From the NCBI RefSeq assembly GCF_900102795.1, contig NZ_FMWG01000004.1, positions 310,001 through 374,000 on the forward strand: a stretch of DNA of 64,000 bases. The letters run 5' to 3'. The notes under the pieces are model-generated. The model was not told the origin of the DNA and searched no databases. It worked only from the letters and a program-made list of their open reading frames with translations. Of this stretch, positions 44,323-52,437 are shown one piece after another (within the stretch, counting starts at the first letter, position 1; the number at the start of each line of letters is the position of its first letter). This DNA comes from Epibacterium ulvae (GTDB taxonomy: Bacteria; Pseudomonadota; Alphaproteobacteria; Rhodobacterales; Rhodobacteraceae). The position numbers and the translations under genes were made by a program.

Positions 44323-45497
44323 CACGCGACAACAATCCCGTTTTTGACAAGATCGGAAATCTCTTGATCAGACAGCCCCAGCTCGCTCAGCACTGCGACG
44401 CTGTGTTCGCCGTGCTTGGGCGCGTCTGTTACCAACGCAGGCCCGCCTTCGCTCATGTGATATGCGGCCTGCGGCAATGTCACCTGGGGATCGCGCGAGC
44501 TGGGGACAAAATAGCGACGCGCTGCAAGCTGGGGATTTTGCACCGCGTCTTGCAGCGTTTTCACTGGCTCTACCGGCAACCCTACCCGCCTAAGGACCGT
44601 GATCCATTCGTCTGTCGTCTGCTCTGCAAAGACCGCGGCAAGTCGGTTTTTTGCCACGTCTGAAATCGCCCAAATATCCGGCCAATTCTGGATATCGGCG
44701 ATCTCGGCAACCTCATGACCCAAACCAGCCAGAACCTGATATAGCGCCTTGTATTGCTGCGCCCGAAAAGCCCCAAGCATCAATCGCCCATCAGACGTAT
44801 CGTAGGCTGAAATACCCGCTTCTTTACCACGATCAGCCTGAACCGGGTGTTGTACCGCCGCCACCTCTGGTGACATTATTTGCATCGCGACTTCCAACAT
44901 GGACACGCTGATATGGCAGCCCTTACCCGTGTTCATACGCTGTATCAGTGCAGCACTTACCGCAAAGGCAGCGCAGTATCCGGTGCTATAATCGACAAAG
45001 GACACACCCGGCTTAACACCGCTACATTGCGCAATCGTGCCGCTAACAGCCTGAATGACGTTGTCATACGCCCCCATTTTTGCATTCGGCCCGGTATCCC
45101 CATATCCGGTGATTGAACAATGTATCAGGTTTGGATTTTTCTGCGCCAGAACATCATAGCCCAGACCAAGGCCGGCCAAGGCATCCGTGGCGTAGTTTTC
45201 CACTAAAACATCTGCATTCCTCACAAGGCGAAGCAAGATAGCTTTTCCTTCGGGGGTAGCCAGATCGATTGCAAGTGCACGTTTATTGCCGCCCTGCACT
45301 AAATAATTCAGACCCAACCCTTCGGCATTTGCGGCATCATCTGGGCCCCGCCCTCGTGCACAATCCGGGTCGGTTGGCGATTCTATCTTCAGAACATCCG
45401 CACCCAGCAAACCCAACTGATACGCACAGAATGGCCCGGCCAAGACATGAGTAATGTCTAACACTTTGATATTATTCAGAGCTCCGCTCATACCCAT
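44322..45497 (-). CDS. Class III CoA transferase (CaiB/BaiF family)
   Basis: A 391-residue CoA transferase. The N-terminus I-K-V-L-D-I-T-H-V-L-A-G-P-F-C and the Asp-containing G-A-Y-D-N-V-I-Q-A-V-S-G segment near residue 150 (catalytic Asp position) mark the family; R-L-V-R-N-A-D-V-L-V-E-N-Y lies near 100. It moves CoA from a donor such as succinyl-CoA to a carboxylic acid. ATG at 45497 has TTGGA upstream; starts at 45491 or 45509 are alternatives. First gene of the leftward operon, divergent from the aminotransferase/BKACE pair. Confidence 0.9.
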   Translation of the reverse strand: MGMSGALNNIKVLDITHVLAGPFCAYQLGLLGADVLKIESPTDPDCARGRGPDDAANAEGLGLNYLVQGGNKRALAIDLATPEGKAILLRLVRNADVLVENYATDALAGLGLGYDVLAQKNPNLIHCSITGYGDTGPNAKMGAYDNVIQAVSGTIAQCSGVKPGVSFVDYSTGYCAAFAVSAALIQRMNTGKGCHISVSMLEVAMQIMSPEVAAVQHPVQADRGKEAGISAYDTSDGRLMLGAFRAQQYKALYQVLAGLGHEVAEIADIQNWPDIWAISDVAKNRLAAVFAEQTTDEWITVLRRVGLPVEPVKTLQDAVQNPQLAARRYFVPSSRDPQVTLPQAAYHMSEGGPALVTDAPKHGEHSVAVLSELGLSDQEISDLVKNGIVVA

Positions 45498-45550
45498 TCG
45501 CCATTCCAATCAGCAGCGCAAAATCACCTTGCGCAATTCCTATATGTCTA

Positions 45551-45577
45551 ATATGCAAAACATTGTTCCATATGCAA
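45551..45577. promoter_or_regulatory. Repeated ATATGCAA motif in the divergent promoter region
   Basis: ATATGCAA occurs at 45551-45558 and 45570-45577 (19 bases apart), the first as TGCAAAAC. The same TGCAAAA word occurs twice before the IclR/dioxygenase genes at 48626-48650, so one IclR-type regulator may control all three transcripts. Confidence 0.45.
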
Positions 45578-45589
45578 TACGGAAAAATT

Positions 45590-46921
45590 ATGAGCTATGT
45601 TCTGCACCGCAACCTGACCGCTGAATTGCCCGCAATCGTGTCGGGCGATGGCAACTATCTGATCGATGAAACGGGCCGTCGTTATCTGGACGCCTGCGGA
45701 GGCGCAGCAGTATCCTGCCTTGGCCACGACAACCCCAAAGTGCGCGCCGCAATAAAGGAACAGGTTGATAAAATCGCCTTCGCGCACACGGGGTTGTTCA
45801 CCAATCAACCAGCTGAAACATTGGCTGAATTTCTGGTCAAACACGCGCCCAAAGGTACGGGCGACGGTCGCGTCATGTATCTAGGCAGCGGCTCAGAAGC
45901 GATGGAAGCCGCGCTTAAACTGGCGCGCCAATACTATTTGGAACGAGGCGAACCTGCGCGCTCCAAAGTCATTGCACGCATGCCCTCGTATCACGGAAAC
46001 ACACTGGGCGCGCTGGCCACAGGCGGTCACACCGGTCGCCGCGCACCTTTCCAGCCCTTGCTGATGGATGTCAGCCATATCGACGCTGCATATGCATACC
46101 GTATGCAAAAAGACGGTGAAAGCGAGGCGCAATTTGCCCTACGGGCCGCCAACCTGCTCGAAGAACGCATCCTTGAATTGGGCAAAGACGAGGTTATGGC
46201 CTTTGTGGCGGAACCTATCGTTGGTGCCTCGCTGGGCACCCAACCCGCCCCCAAAGGGTATTTCAAACGGATTCGTGAAATCTGCGACACCTACGGCGTG
46301 CTGCTGATCGCAGATGAAGTCATGTCAGGCATGGGGCGCACCGGAACTTTGTTCGCCCTCGAACACGAAGGAATTTGTGCAGATATCACGACCATGGCCA
46401 AAGGTCTTGGCGCCGGTTATCAACCAATTGCAGCAGTGCTAGCTTCAGAAAAAGTCATATCGCAGATGCAGGCAGGCAGTGGTACGCTGTGGAACGGCCA
46501 TACCTATATGTCACACGCCATCGCCACTGCGGGCGCACTTGCCGTGCAACAGGTCATCGAAAACGACAATCTCCTGGCAAACGTGCAGGAACGGGGCGCG
46601 CAGTTGGAAACCGCTTTGATCTCCGCTTTTGACACCCATGAAAATGTGGGCAACATCCGCGGTCGGGGTCTGTTCTGGAGCATTGAATTCGTCGCAGACC
46701 GCACCACCAAAAAACCCTTTCCCCCCGCACGCGCCATTGCCCCGCGCCTGAAAACAGACATGCTCGCACGCGGGATCATTACATATCCCTCACAGGGCTG
46801 CATTGATGGCACCAATGGAGACCATATGCTTCTGGCACCCTCTTACACCTCTACAGTTGAAGAGATCGAGTTGATCGTATCCGAACTGACCCAAGCCGTT
46901 GCACACGTGCTGGAGACCTGA
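45590..46921 (+). CDS. Class III pyridoxal-phosphate aminotransferase
   Basis: A 443-residue omega-type aminotransferase. PLP lysine in T-T-M-A-K-G-L-G-A-G-Y near residue 270, L-I-A-D-E-V-M-S-G-M-G-R-T-G near 240, and S-G-S-E-A-M-E-A near 105. The group uses terminal amines or beta-amino acids. ATG at 45590 has GGAAAAAT upstream. It lies three bases before BKACE, so the two act together: transamination to a keto acid, then beta-keto-acid cleavage. Compare the decayed class III aminotransferase at 51655. Confidence 0.9.
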   Translation: MSYVLHRNLTAELPAIVSGDGNYLIDETGRRYLDACGGAAVSCLGHDNPKVRAAIKEQVDKIAFAHTGLFTNQPAETLAEFLVKHAPKGTGDGRVMYLGSGSEAMEAALKLARQYYLERGEPARSKVIARMPSYHGNTLGALATGGHTGRRAPFQPLLMDVSHIDAAYAYRMQKDGESEAQFALRAANLLEERILELGKDEVMAFVAEPIVGASLGTQPAPKGYFKRIREICDTYGVLLIADEVMSGMGRTGTLFALEHEGICADITTMAKGLGAGYQPIAAVLASEKVISQMQAGSGTLWNGHTYMSHAIATAGALAVQQVIENDNLLANVQERGAQLETALISAFDTHENVGNIRGRGLFWSIEFVADRTTKKPFPPARAIAPRLKTDMLARGIITYPSQGCIDGTNGDHMLLAPSYTSTVEEIELIVSELTQAVAHVLET

Positions 46922-46924
46922 CTC

Positions 46925-47806
46925 ATGTCCAAGAAAACAATCCTGACAGCGGCGATCACAGGCAATCTGATGACCCCCAAGATCAGCCCACACCTGCCCG
47001 TTACCCCCCAGGAAATTGCCGAACAAGCCCTTGATGCCGCCAAAGCCGGAGCCGCCATTGTCCACTTGCATGTGCGCGATCCGGAAACCACAAAAGGCTC
47101 GATGCGGATGGATCTCTACCGCGAGCTGGTGGAACGCATCCGCGAGAAAAACGAAAACGTTATCTTGAACCTGACCACCGGAGAAGGCGGTCGGTTTCTC
47201 CCGTCGCCGGACAATCCACAAATCGCGGCGGAGGGCTCTACCCTATGTGCGCCGGAACAGCGCGTCGCTCATGTTGAAATACTGAAGCCAGAGGTATGCA
47301 CTCTGGATTTCAATACCATGTGGTCAGGTCAGGCCAGTGTGATCAATAGCCCGCATAATATCGAAATCATGGCAGATCGCATTTATACTGCAGGGGTTAA
47401 ACCTGAGATCGAGATCTTCGACAGTGGCGATTTGCATATGGTCAAAGACTTTCTAGCCCGCGACGTCCTGTCCGGTCCCCTGATGCTGCAAATAGTCCTT
47501 GGCGTGCGCTTTGGCGCGGTAGCAAATCCCGAAACCATGGCTTTTCTTGCCAGCCAGCTGCCCCCGGAAACGCAATGGGCCGGGTTCGGCATCGGCCGGA
47601 TGGCCTTCCCCATGCTTGCACAGGCTTATTTGCTAGGCGGACACTGTCGGATTGGCATGGAAGATACAGCCTATATCCGCAAGGGTGAGCATTGCAAATC
47701 CAATGCCCAACTGGTGACAAAAGCCGTTGGCATTATCGAAGATCTTGGCGGTTCAATGGCAAACCCGGACGAGGCGCGTGCCATTCTGGGTCTGGCTACA
47801 ACCTGA
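46925..47806 (+). CDS. BKACE-family beta-keto-acid cleavage enzyme
   Basis: A 293-residue TIM-barrel zinc enzyme (DUF849). Zn ligands in V-H-L-H-V-R-D-P near residue 46 and a later G-G-H-C-R-I-G-M-E-D near 240, with the family's N-L-T-T-G-E-G-G segment near 82. BKACE condenses a 3-keto acid with acetyl-CoA to give acetoacetate and a shortened acyl-CoA; known substrates include 3-keto-5-aminohexanoate and dehydrocarnitine. Which one applies here is unknown. RBS GGAGAC precedes the ATG. Its stop is two bases from the stop of the convergent IclR gene. Confidence 0.92.
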   Translation: MSKKTILTAAITGNLMTPKISPHLPVTPQEIAEQALDAAKAGAAIVHLHVRDPETTKGSMRMDLYRELVERIREKNENVILNLTTGEGGRFLPSPDNPQIAAEGSTLCAPEQRVAHVEILKPEVCTLDFNTMWSGQASVINSPHNIEIMADRIYTAGVKPEIEIFDSGDLHMVKDFLARDVLSGPLMLQIVLGVRFGAVANPETMAFLASQLPPETQWAGFGIGRMAFPMLAQAYLLGGHCRIGMEDTAYIRKGEHCKSNAQLVTKAVGIIEDLGGSMANPDEARAILGLATT

Positions 47807-47808
47807 TG

Positions 47809-48600
47809 TCAGGCAGGGCCTGCATATCCCAGCTCGCGCGAGATTTTCAACGCGGCGGCTTTGGTTTCTGGCACGTAGAATGTGTCAACCCGGTCAAAGT
47901 CAAACCCGCTGTCAGGCCCGGAAATGTTCACACAAGCAACAACGTTACCACTGTTGTCTCGCACGGGCACAGCCACGCTGGAACCACCGGGGTCACGAAA
48001 CCCTTGAGAAAAAACATATCCTGCCTCACGTACCGCCTGCACTCGCACCTTCAGGGCTTCAAATGTGGTTGGCGTGTGATCGGTAAATGCCACCATGTCC
48101 AGGTCTTCGCAGAACAGCGAAAGCTCTTCGTCGCTCAGATCACTCAGAAGACACCAGCCAATTGCCGAGGCATAAGCCTGCGTGCGTGTGCCCGTCGCCA
48201 TATTCGACACAAACCCACTGCGCGCCTGATGGCTGCCAAGGTACAGAACCTCTTCACCTTCCAGAACACTAAGGTGAGTGCTTACCTCGATTTTGTCGCG
48301 CAGCGCCGCAAGATAAGGGCGCGAAATCGACGTCACAGGCTGTTGATTCAAATAGGCAAACCCCAAATTCAGCACCCGTGCACCCAGTGTGTAGGTGTTT
48401 TTTTGTTCCGCCTCTTTGATGAAATCCATGTGCCGCAGCGTATAGATCAGACGAAACGCAGACGAGCGGCTCAGCTCCATCGCGCGCCCGATCTCACTCA
48501 GCGACATGGGACCCGCAGCTGCACCCAAAATTTCCAGAACCCGCAATCCCCGCTGCAGGCCGGGAACAAAATAAACGCTATGATTGGGAGATTCGGTCAT
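47809..48600 (-). CDS. IclR-family transcriptional regulator
   Basis: A 263-residue regulator: winged helix in residues about 15-75 (M-S-L-S-E-I-G-R-A-M-E-L-S-R-S-S-A-F-R-L) and a C-terminal IclR effector domain ending in A-A-L-K-I-S-R-E-L-G-Y-A-G-P-A. I used ATG at 48600 (MTESPNHSVYF); the longer frame to 48729 would run through the operator and the dioxygenase start. It is divergent from the intradiol dioxygenase genes and convergent with BKACE. Confidence 0.92.
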   Translation of the reverse strand: MTESPNHSVYFVPGLQRGLRVLEILGAAAGPMSLSEIGRAMELSRSSAFRLIYTLRHMDFIKEAEQKNTYTLGARVLNLGFAYLNQQPVTSISRPYLAALRDKIEVSTHLSVLEGEEVLYLGSHQARSGFVSNMATGTRTQAYASAIGWCLLSDLSDEELSLFCEDLDMVAFTDHTPTTFEALKVRVQAVREAGYVFSQGFRDPGGSSVAVPVRDNSGNVVACVNISGPDSGFDFDRVDTFYVPETKAAALKISRELGYAGPA

Positions 48601-48625
48601 TCGTGGCTCAGTCTCTCTACAGAAA

Positions 48626-48642
48626 TGCAAAAGCGTTTTACA
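48626..48642. promoter_or_regulatory. Operator-like palindrome between iclR and the dioxygenase genes
   Basis: TGCAAAAGCGTTTTACA: 7-base arms with one mismatch around GCG, followed by another TGCAAAAC at 48643-48650. It lies 26 bases from the IclR start; likely IclR binding site. Confidence 0.55.
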
Positions 48643-48676
48643 TGCAAAACAAACTTGTTGCAATGGAGGAAACGAA

Positions 48677-49282
48677 ATGACGCAAGAGACTGGGCAAAAG
48701 ACCCTCTTGCCGACGAACGAAGATACCACCGGACCTTACTTCCCGATTTATTTTCGAGATGAAAGCCTGGAAGATCTCACACGGGTTGATGCCGGTGTTG
48801 TTGGTCAGGCTAAAGGCACCCCTATTATCTTACGCGGTCGTGTGTTTGATCGCCACGGCAATCTCGCCAATGGTGTGTTGCTGGAATTCTGGCAGGCCAA
48901 TGCGAAAGGTCTTTATCGCACGCCTGAAACCGAAGGCCACACAGATATCGATCCCTGGTTCAACGGCTATGGCCGCCTGCGCTCAGCCAGCGGCGCATAC
49001 AGTTTTCGCAGCATCATGCCAGGCACCAGCGACAACCGCGCGCCCAATATCACCGTTACAATATTCTCAGATGGGATAAACCGTATTGTAACACAGGTCT
49101 TTTTCCCAGATCAAAGCGCCAATGACGCCGATCCGGTATTGAATGTACTCACTGAAAGTGAACGCCACCGCCTGATTGCCAAACATGATGGCCGTACCGC
49201 TGATGGTGCCGAAGTTTACCTGTTTGATATCATCATGGCCGGCGACGGTGAGACCCCATTTTTTGATGATCTGCAAAGCTGA
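48677..49282 (+). CDS. Intradiol ring-cleavage dioxygenase, alpha-type subunit
   Basis: A 201-residue protein resembling the alpha subunit (PcaG) of protocatechuate 3,4-dioxygenase. The early D-T-T-G-P-Y-F-P, the E-F-W-Q-A-N-A-K-G strand and the A-P-N-I-T-V-T-I-F segment correspond to alpha-subunit elements; the iron-binding His-x-His of beta subunits is absent, as expected. RBS TGGAGGAAACG precedes the ATG; an in-frame Met at 48584 is unlikely. It is paired with the beta-type gene 12 bases downstream. No other protocatechuate pathway gene (pcaB, pcaC, pcaD) lies in the window, so the aromatic substrate is uncertain. Confidence 0.85.
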   Translation: MTQETGQKTLLPTNEDTTGPYFPIYFRDESLEDLTRVDAGVVGQAKGTPIILRGRVFDRHGNLANGVLLEFWQANAKGLYRTPETEGHTDIDPWFNGYGRLRSASGAYSFRSIMPGTSDNRAPNITVTIFSDGINRIVTQVFFPDQSANDADPVLNVLTESERHRLIAKHDGRTADGAEVYLFDIIMAGDGETPFFDDLQS

Positions 49283-49294
49283 GAGGAGTCCCGA

Positions 49295-49963
49295 ATGACC
49301 ACCCTAGGACGCCAACTGAGCATTGGCCCAACCGATAACACCTCAGACCAGCGCACGCCGCGCCAACGCCTGAAATTGATCCCCGAAACAGCCCGCAAGA
49401 GCTTTGTCCCCTATGTGCCCGCACGTTATGTCAGCCGGACACATGAATGGGATCTCACCCGTATTTCCCCCGACCGCCCCCGCGCACATGGCGAAGCGAT
49501 CGAAATCACCGGCACCGTGCGCACTCAAAGCGGAGCCCCTCTGCGTCATGGCTTGCTGGAAATCTGGAATGCCAATCACTACGGTCGCTATCGCCACATA
49601 GAAGATCACTCTGGCCTGCAGTTGGATGAAAACTTCTTTGGGATGGGCCGCGTGGTAACTGACGAAAATGGCCAATACAAATTCTGGACCATCAGCCCCG
49701 GTGCCTATCTGGCCCGTCCTGATATCGGCCGCTGGCGTCCAAAACATATCCATATCTCTGTCAGCGGCGGATCTTCGCGTCTGATCACGCAGATGTATTT
49801 CCCAGACGAGCCAAACAATCACTCCGACCCAATGGCCATACTGATGGGGGATGCCTTTGAACGCAATGTTGGTACCTCTTACGAGACCCCAAACATCGAT
49901 GTTGAGCAAGGTTTCCGCTTTGACATCGTCGTTGGCGGGCGCAATGCAACGTTTTTCGAATGA
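49295..49963 (+). CDS. Intradiol ring-cleavage dioxygenase, beta-type (iron-binding) subunit
   Basis: A 222-residue protein. All four non-haem Fe(III) ligand positions are present: Tyr in Y-G-R-Y-R-H near residue 100, Tyr in S-P-G-A-Y-L near 133, and the two His in R-P-K-H-I-H-I-S near 150. The P-G-P-Y-P-W motif of PcaH is changed to P-G-A-Y-L-A, and the usual R-D-x-x-x-H-P-P N-terminal block is not seen, so the substrate may differ from protocatechuate. Its stop overlaps by ATGA the start of a broken hexapeptide-repeat gene. Confidence 0.87.
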   Translation: MTTLGRQLSIGPTDNTSDQRTPRQRLKLIPETARKSFVPYVPARYVSRTHEWDLTRISPDRPRAHGEAIEITGTVRTQSGAPLRHGLLEIWNANHYGRYRHIEDHSGLQLDENFFGMGRVVTDENGQYKFWTISPGAYLARPDIGRWRPKHIHISVSGGSSRLITQMYFPDEPNNHSDPMAILMGDAFERNVGTSYETPNIDVEQGFRFDIVVGGRNATFFE

Positions 49964-50430
49964 AGACCGCAGCCAATCTCTATAAACTGGGAGAGTTTTC
50001 TCCCAGTCTGCCCTCAAATGACGATTATTGGATCGCGCCAGATGCCCGTGTCATCGGTCAGGTCAAGCTGGGTGAAGGCGTGTCATCTGTAGGGCTCTGT
50101 CCTGCGCGGCGACAATGAACCCATCCTTCTGGCCCATGGCAGCAATATTTAGGAACATTGTGTCCTGCATGTTGATTCCGGCTTCCTGCTGACAATTGGC
50201 GCAAACTGCACGATCGGGCATAAGGCCATGCTACACGGCTGCAGGTGTTTGATAAGCCAGACGCACTTAATTACAGAAAATGCCGAAATACCGGATGGCT
50301 CTTTGGTCATCAGCACACCTGCAAAGGTCAAACGTAGCCTCAGAGAAACCAAAACAGAGCGGTTTTTGAAATCCGCTAAAAATACCGCTGGAACAAGGAC
50401 CGCTTTAAATCCCAGCTTGTGCCGCTTTAG
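49960..50430 (+). pseudogene. Broken gamma-carbonic-anhydrase-like (PaaY/CaiE type) gene
   Basis: Starts at an ATGA overlap with the dioxygenase gene and reads M-K-T-A-A-N-L-Y-K-L-G-E-F-S-P-S-L-P, A-P-D-A-R-V-I-G-Q-V-K-L-G-E-G-V. A frameshift near 50090 moves the frame to L-R-G-D-N-E-P-I-L, then H-V-D-S-G-F-L-L-T-I-G-A-N-C-T-I-G-H-K-A-M-L-H-G-C. After a deletion of about 20 codons the tail reads I-T-E-N-A-E-I-P-D-G-S-L-V, and a final frame change gives D-R-F-K-S-Q-L-V-P-L. Left-handed beta-helix hexapeptide proteins of this type are carbonic anhydrase homologues or acyl-CoA thioesterase helpers in aromatic operons. At least two frameshifts, one internal stop and a deletion make it non-functional. 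Confidence 0.75.
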
Positions 50431-50565
50431 CAATCAAAGGTCGGCTTTGGGATCAGCACCGAAACCACTGTTGTGTTCTTGAAATTTGCGGACCGACACT
50501 AGTTGCGTCATTTGTAGCTTAAATGGAAGATACTAGAGCACAGAAACGCCTTTGAGGAGAGAATA

Positions 50566-51522
50566 ATGGACTATCTAGTAACCATGCGGACCTATCTCTC
50601 CGTGGTTGAAGAAGGTTCCTTTATTGCCGCCTCCCAACGGCTTGGCATCACCCCACAAGTGGTGAGCAAACATATTCAAGCCCTTGAAAAAGACCTTGGT
50701 GTTCAGCTTCTCAACCGGACAACCCGATCGCTCAATCAGACCGAAGTTGGCGATCGTTTTGCCCGTAGATGCGCAACCTTTCTAGATGAGTTCAAAGATA
50801 TCATCAGCGACGTTCGCAAAGAGCACACCGAACCACGTGGCATTTTAAAGCTTACCGTTCCGGTCACATTTGCTGAAATATACATGTCACGGATCCTTGT
50901 CGGGTTTTCTCAAATTTACCCAGACATTTCGGTCGAGATGCGGCTGTGCGATGACTTCTCAGATTTGCTGGATGACAATATCGATCTTGCCCTGCGGATA
51001 GGAAAACTCACAGATTCCTCGGTAATCGCAAAGAAGATCCTTGATACAAAAGCCATTGTTTGCGCCGCCCCCAGCTACCTTGAACGTGTGGGCAGGCCCA
51101 AAACGCCAGCCGACATAGAAACACTGAACTGCATTATCGATACAAACCGCCGAACGCCCCGGCGCTGGTCCTTTATGTTCAACGGAAGCCTCACCACCGT
51201 GGCCATCAACGGGTGTTATACGGTCAACTCAGCCAGTGCTGCGATTGAACTCGGGCGGGCAGGTGGCGGCGTGCTGATGTGTCCTGATATCTTCATTCAA
51301 AAAGAACTGCAGTCGGGCCAGCTCCAGCCCCTCTTTGATCAAGATGCCACAGAAGGCTCAGGCTTATATGCGATGTTTCACAGCACTCGCTACACAGCAG
51401 CCAAGACTCGCGTTTTTGTGGATTTCCTCACCACCTGGTTCAAACATAACCCAATAGACGGCCGCCAGACATGCGCAGCTGGGACTTCACCCGGTACGAG
51501 ATCACGAACGGCATTTGATTGA
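50566..51522 (+). CDS. LysR-family transcriptional regulator
   Basis: A 318-residue LysR regulator: N-terminal winged helix (M-R-T-Y-L-S-V-V-E-E-G-S-F-I-A-A-S-Q-R-L, with T-P-Q-V-V-S-K-H-I in the recognition helix) and C-terminal substrate-binding fold from about residue 90. It belongs to the DsdC/AaeR-like cluster that begins with M-D-Y-L. GGAGAGAATA precedes the ATG. The gene it once controlled may be among the neighbouring decayed genes; no intact divergent partner is present. Confidence 0.9.
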   Translation: MDYLVTMRTYLSVVEEGSFIAASQRLGITPQVVSKHIQALEKDLGVQLLNRTTRSLNQTEVGDRFARRCATFLDEFKDIISDVRKEHTEPRGILKLTVPVTFAEIYMSRILVGFSQIYPDISVEMRLCDDFSDLLDDNIDLALRIGKLTDSSVIAKKILDTKAIVCAAPSYLERVGRPKTPADIETLNCIIDTNRRTPRRWSFMFNGSLTTVAINGCYTVNSASAAIELGRAGGGVLMCPDIFIQKELQSGQLQPLFDQDATEGSGLYAMFHSTRYTAAKTRVFVDFLTTWFKHNPIDGRQTCAAGTSPGTRSRTAFD

Positions 51523-51654
51523 AGGGGCATCCTGATCAACGGTTGGAAAGGTCGGCACTGGTGGCTGGTGAATTGGAGAAAACCGTTTCATCGGTTTTAC
51601 GGTTGGGGTTCCTGTAGTGAACACTAGCCATCGTCATCCTCCGGTGGTGCCAGC

Positions 51655-52070
51655 GATGCAGACCAACTGGCGGCCCCAAAATCGATCTCTTTGTGACCAC
51701 CGGGGCCGCAGCTATCGAAAACGCCGTTAAAATCGCCCGCACAGCCACCGGCCGTCCTGCGATGATCGCCTTTGGTTGCGTTCACCGGGCGTGCTGATGT
51801 GATCGAAGAAGAAGGCTTATGCGCCCGCGCAACTGAGCTGATCGACGTGCGCGGGCCGGGGTTCATAATTGCCCCAGAATTCAACAGGATGGATGGACCC
51901 AGGCCAACCCAGAGTTCGCGAATGCCGTGCGTACCGAGGCGCTGTCACACGGTTTGGTTCTATTGATCTGCGGCGTTTATGGAAATGTCATTCGCTTTTG
52001 GGCACCTTGGACGATTGAAGGCGCGATGGGCGTGCTTGATGCCTCTTTCGCTTCCGCGAAAGGAACCTGA
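51655..52070 (+). pseudogene. Decayed class III aminotransferase (GabT-like)
   Basis: Blocks in changing frames match a GABA-type aminotransferase: G-P-K-I-D-L-F-V-T-T-G-A-A-A-I-E-N-A-V-K near the start, A-R-T-A-T-G-R-P-A-M-I-A-F-G, then F-T-G-R-A-D-V-I-E-E-E-G-L-C-A-R-A-T-E-L after a large deletion, D-V-R-G-P-G-F-I-I-A-P-E-F-N, then N-P-E-F-A-N-A-V-R-T-E-A-L-S-H-G-L-V-L, and finally G-A-M-G-V-L-D-A-S-F-A-S-A with a TGA at 52068. The PLP-lysine part is lost in the deletion. Only about a third of the gene remains. Confidence 0.75.
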
Positions 52071-52115
52071 GCCGTCCCTTGAGGGGATATCAATCACCGT
52101 TGAAATGAAATCAGC

Positions 52116-52340
52116 TTAACGCGTTTCAAAATAATCAAACAGGCGCATGAACCAGATTGCGGTATCCATGCCAAACATCTTACTGCGTCTGAACGGAACC
52201 AGTTTTATTTGGCTGACAAGCCGTACCAAGCCTCTAGCCCAGCCCCCAGAACACACGCGGCCAGCCTACACTCAACGATATCGCCACACCGTGGCCATCC
52301 CAGCCAGTATCCCGCACAGGCTTCATGGATATGCGGCGGG
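52116..52340 (-). pseudogene. Decayed 3' end of a flavoprotein paralogous to the one at 21042
   Basis: Leftward, the last 30 codons read I-K-L-V-P-F-R-R-S-K-M-F-G-M-D-T-A-I-W-F-M-R-L-F-D-Y-F-E-T-R, almost identical to the C-terminus of the intact flavoprotein (P-F-R-R-S-K-M-F-G-M-G-T-A-I-W-F-M-R-L-L-D-Y-L-E-T-R). Upstream blocks H-E-P and G-H-G-V-A-I-S-L-S-V-G in a shifted frame correspond to H-E-P and G-R-G-V-A-M-S-M-V-V-G. The N-terminal three quarters are gone. It follows the decayed iclR on the same strand, repeating the gene order of the intact locus. Confidence 0.78.
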
Positions 52341-52437
52341 ATAAAATACCAAATGTGGTGTCGAAATCATAACACACCACAATACAGAATTTATCTATTA
52401 ATATGCGAGCCTGACGCGAAGTTGGTCAAGATAGATT

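Noticed and set aside
47692-48762. Rightward 356-codon open frame covering the IclR gene
   Set aside because: It is the complement of a well-supported IclR regulator and would overlap BKACE and the dioxygenase start; shadow frame.
48677-49963. Naming the dioxygenase genes pcaG and pcaH
   Set aside because: Iron ligands fit, but motif changes and the lack of pcaBCD make protocatechuate only one possibility.
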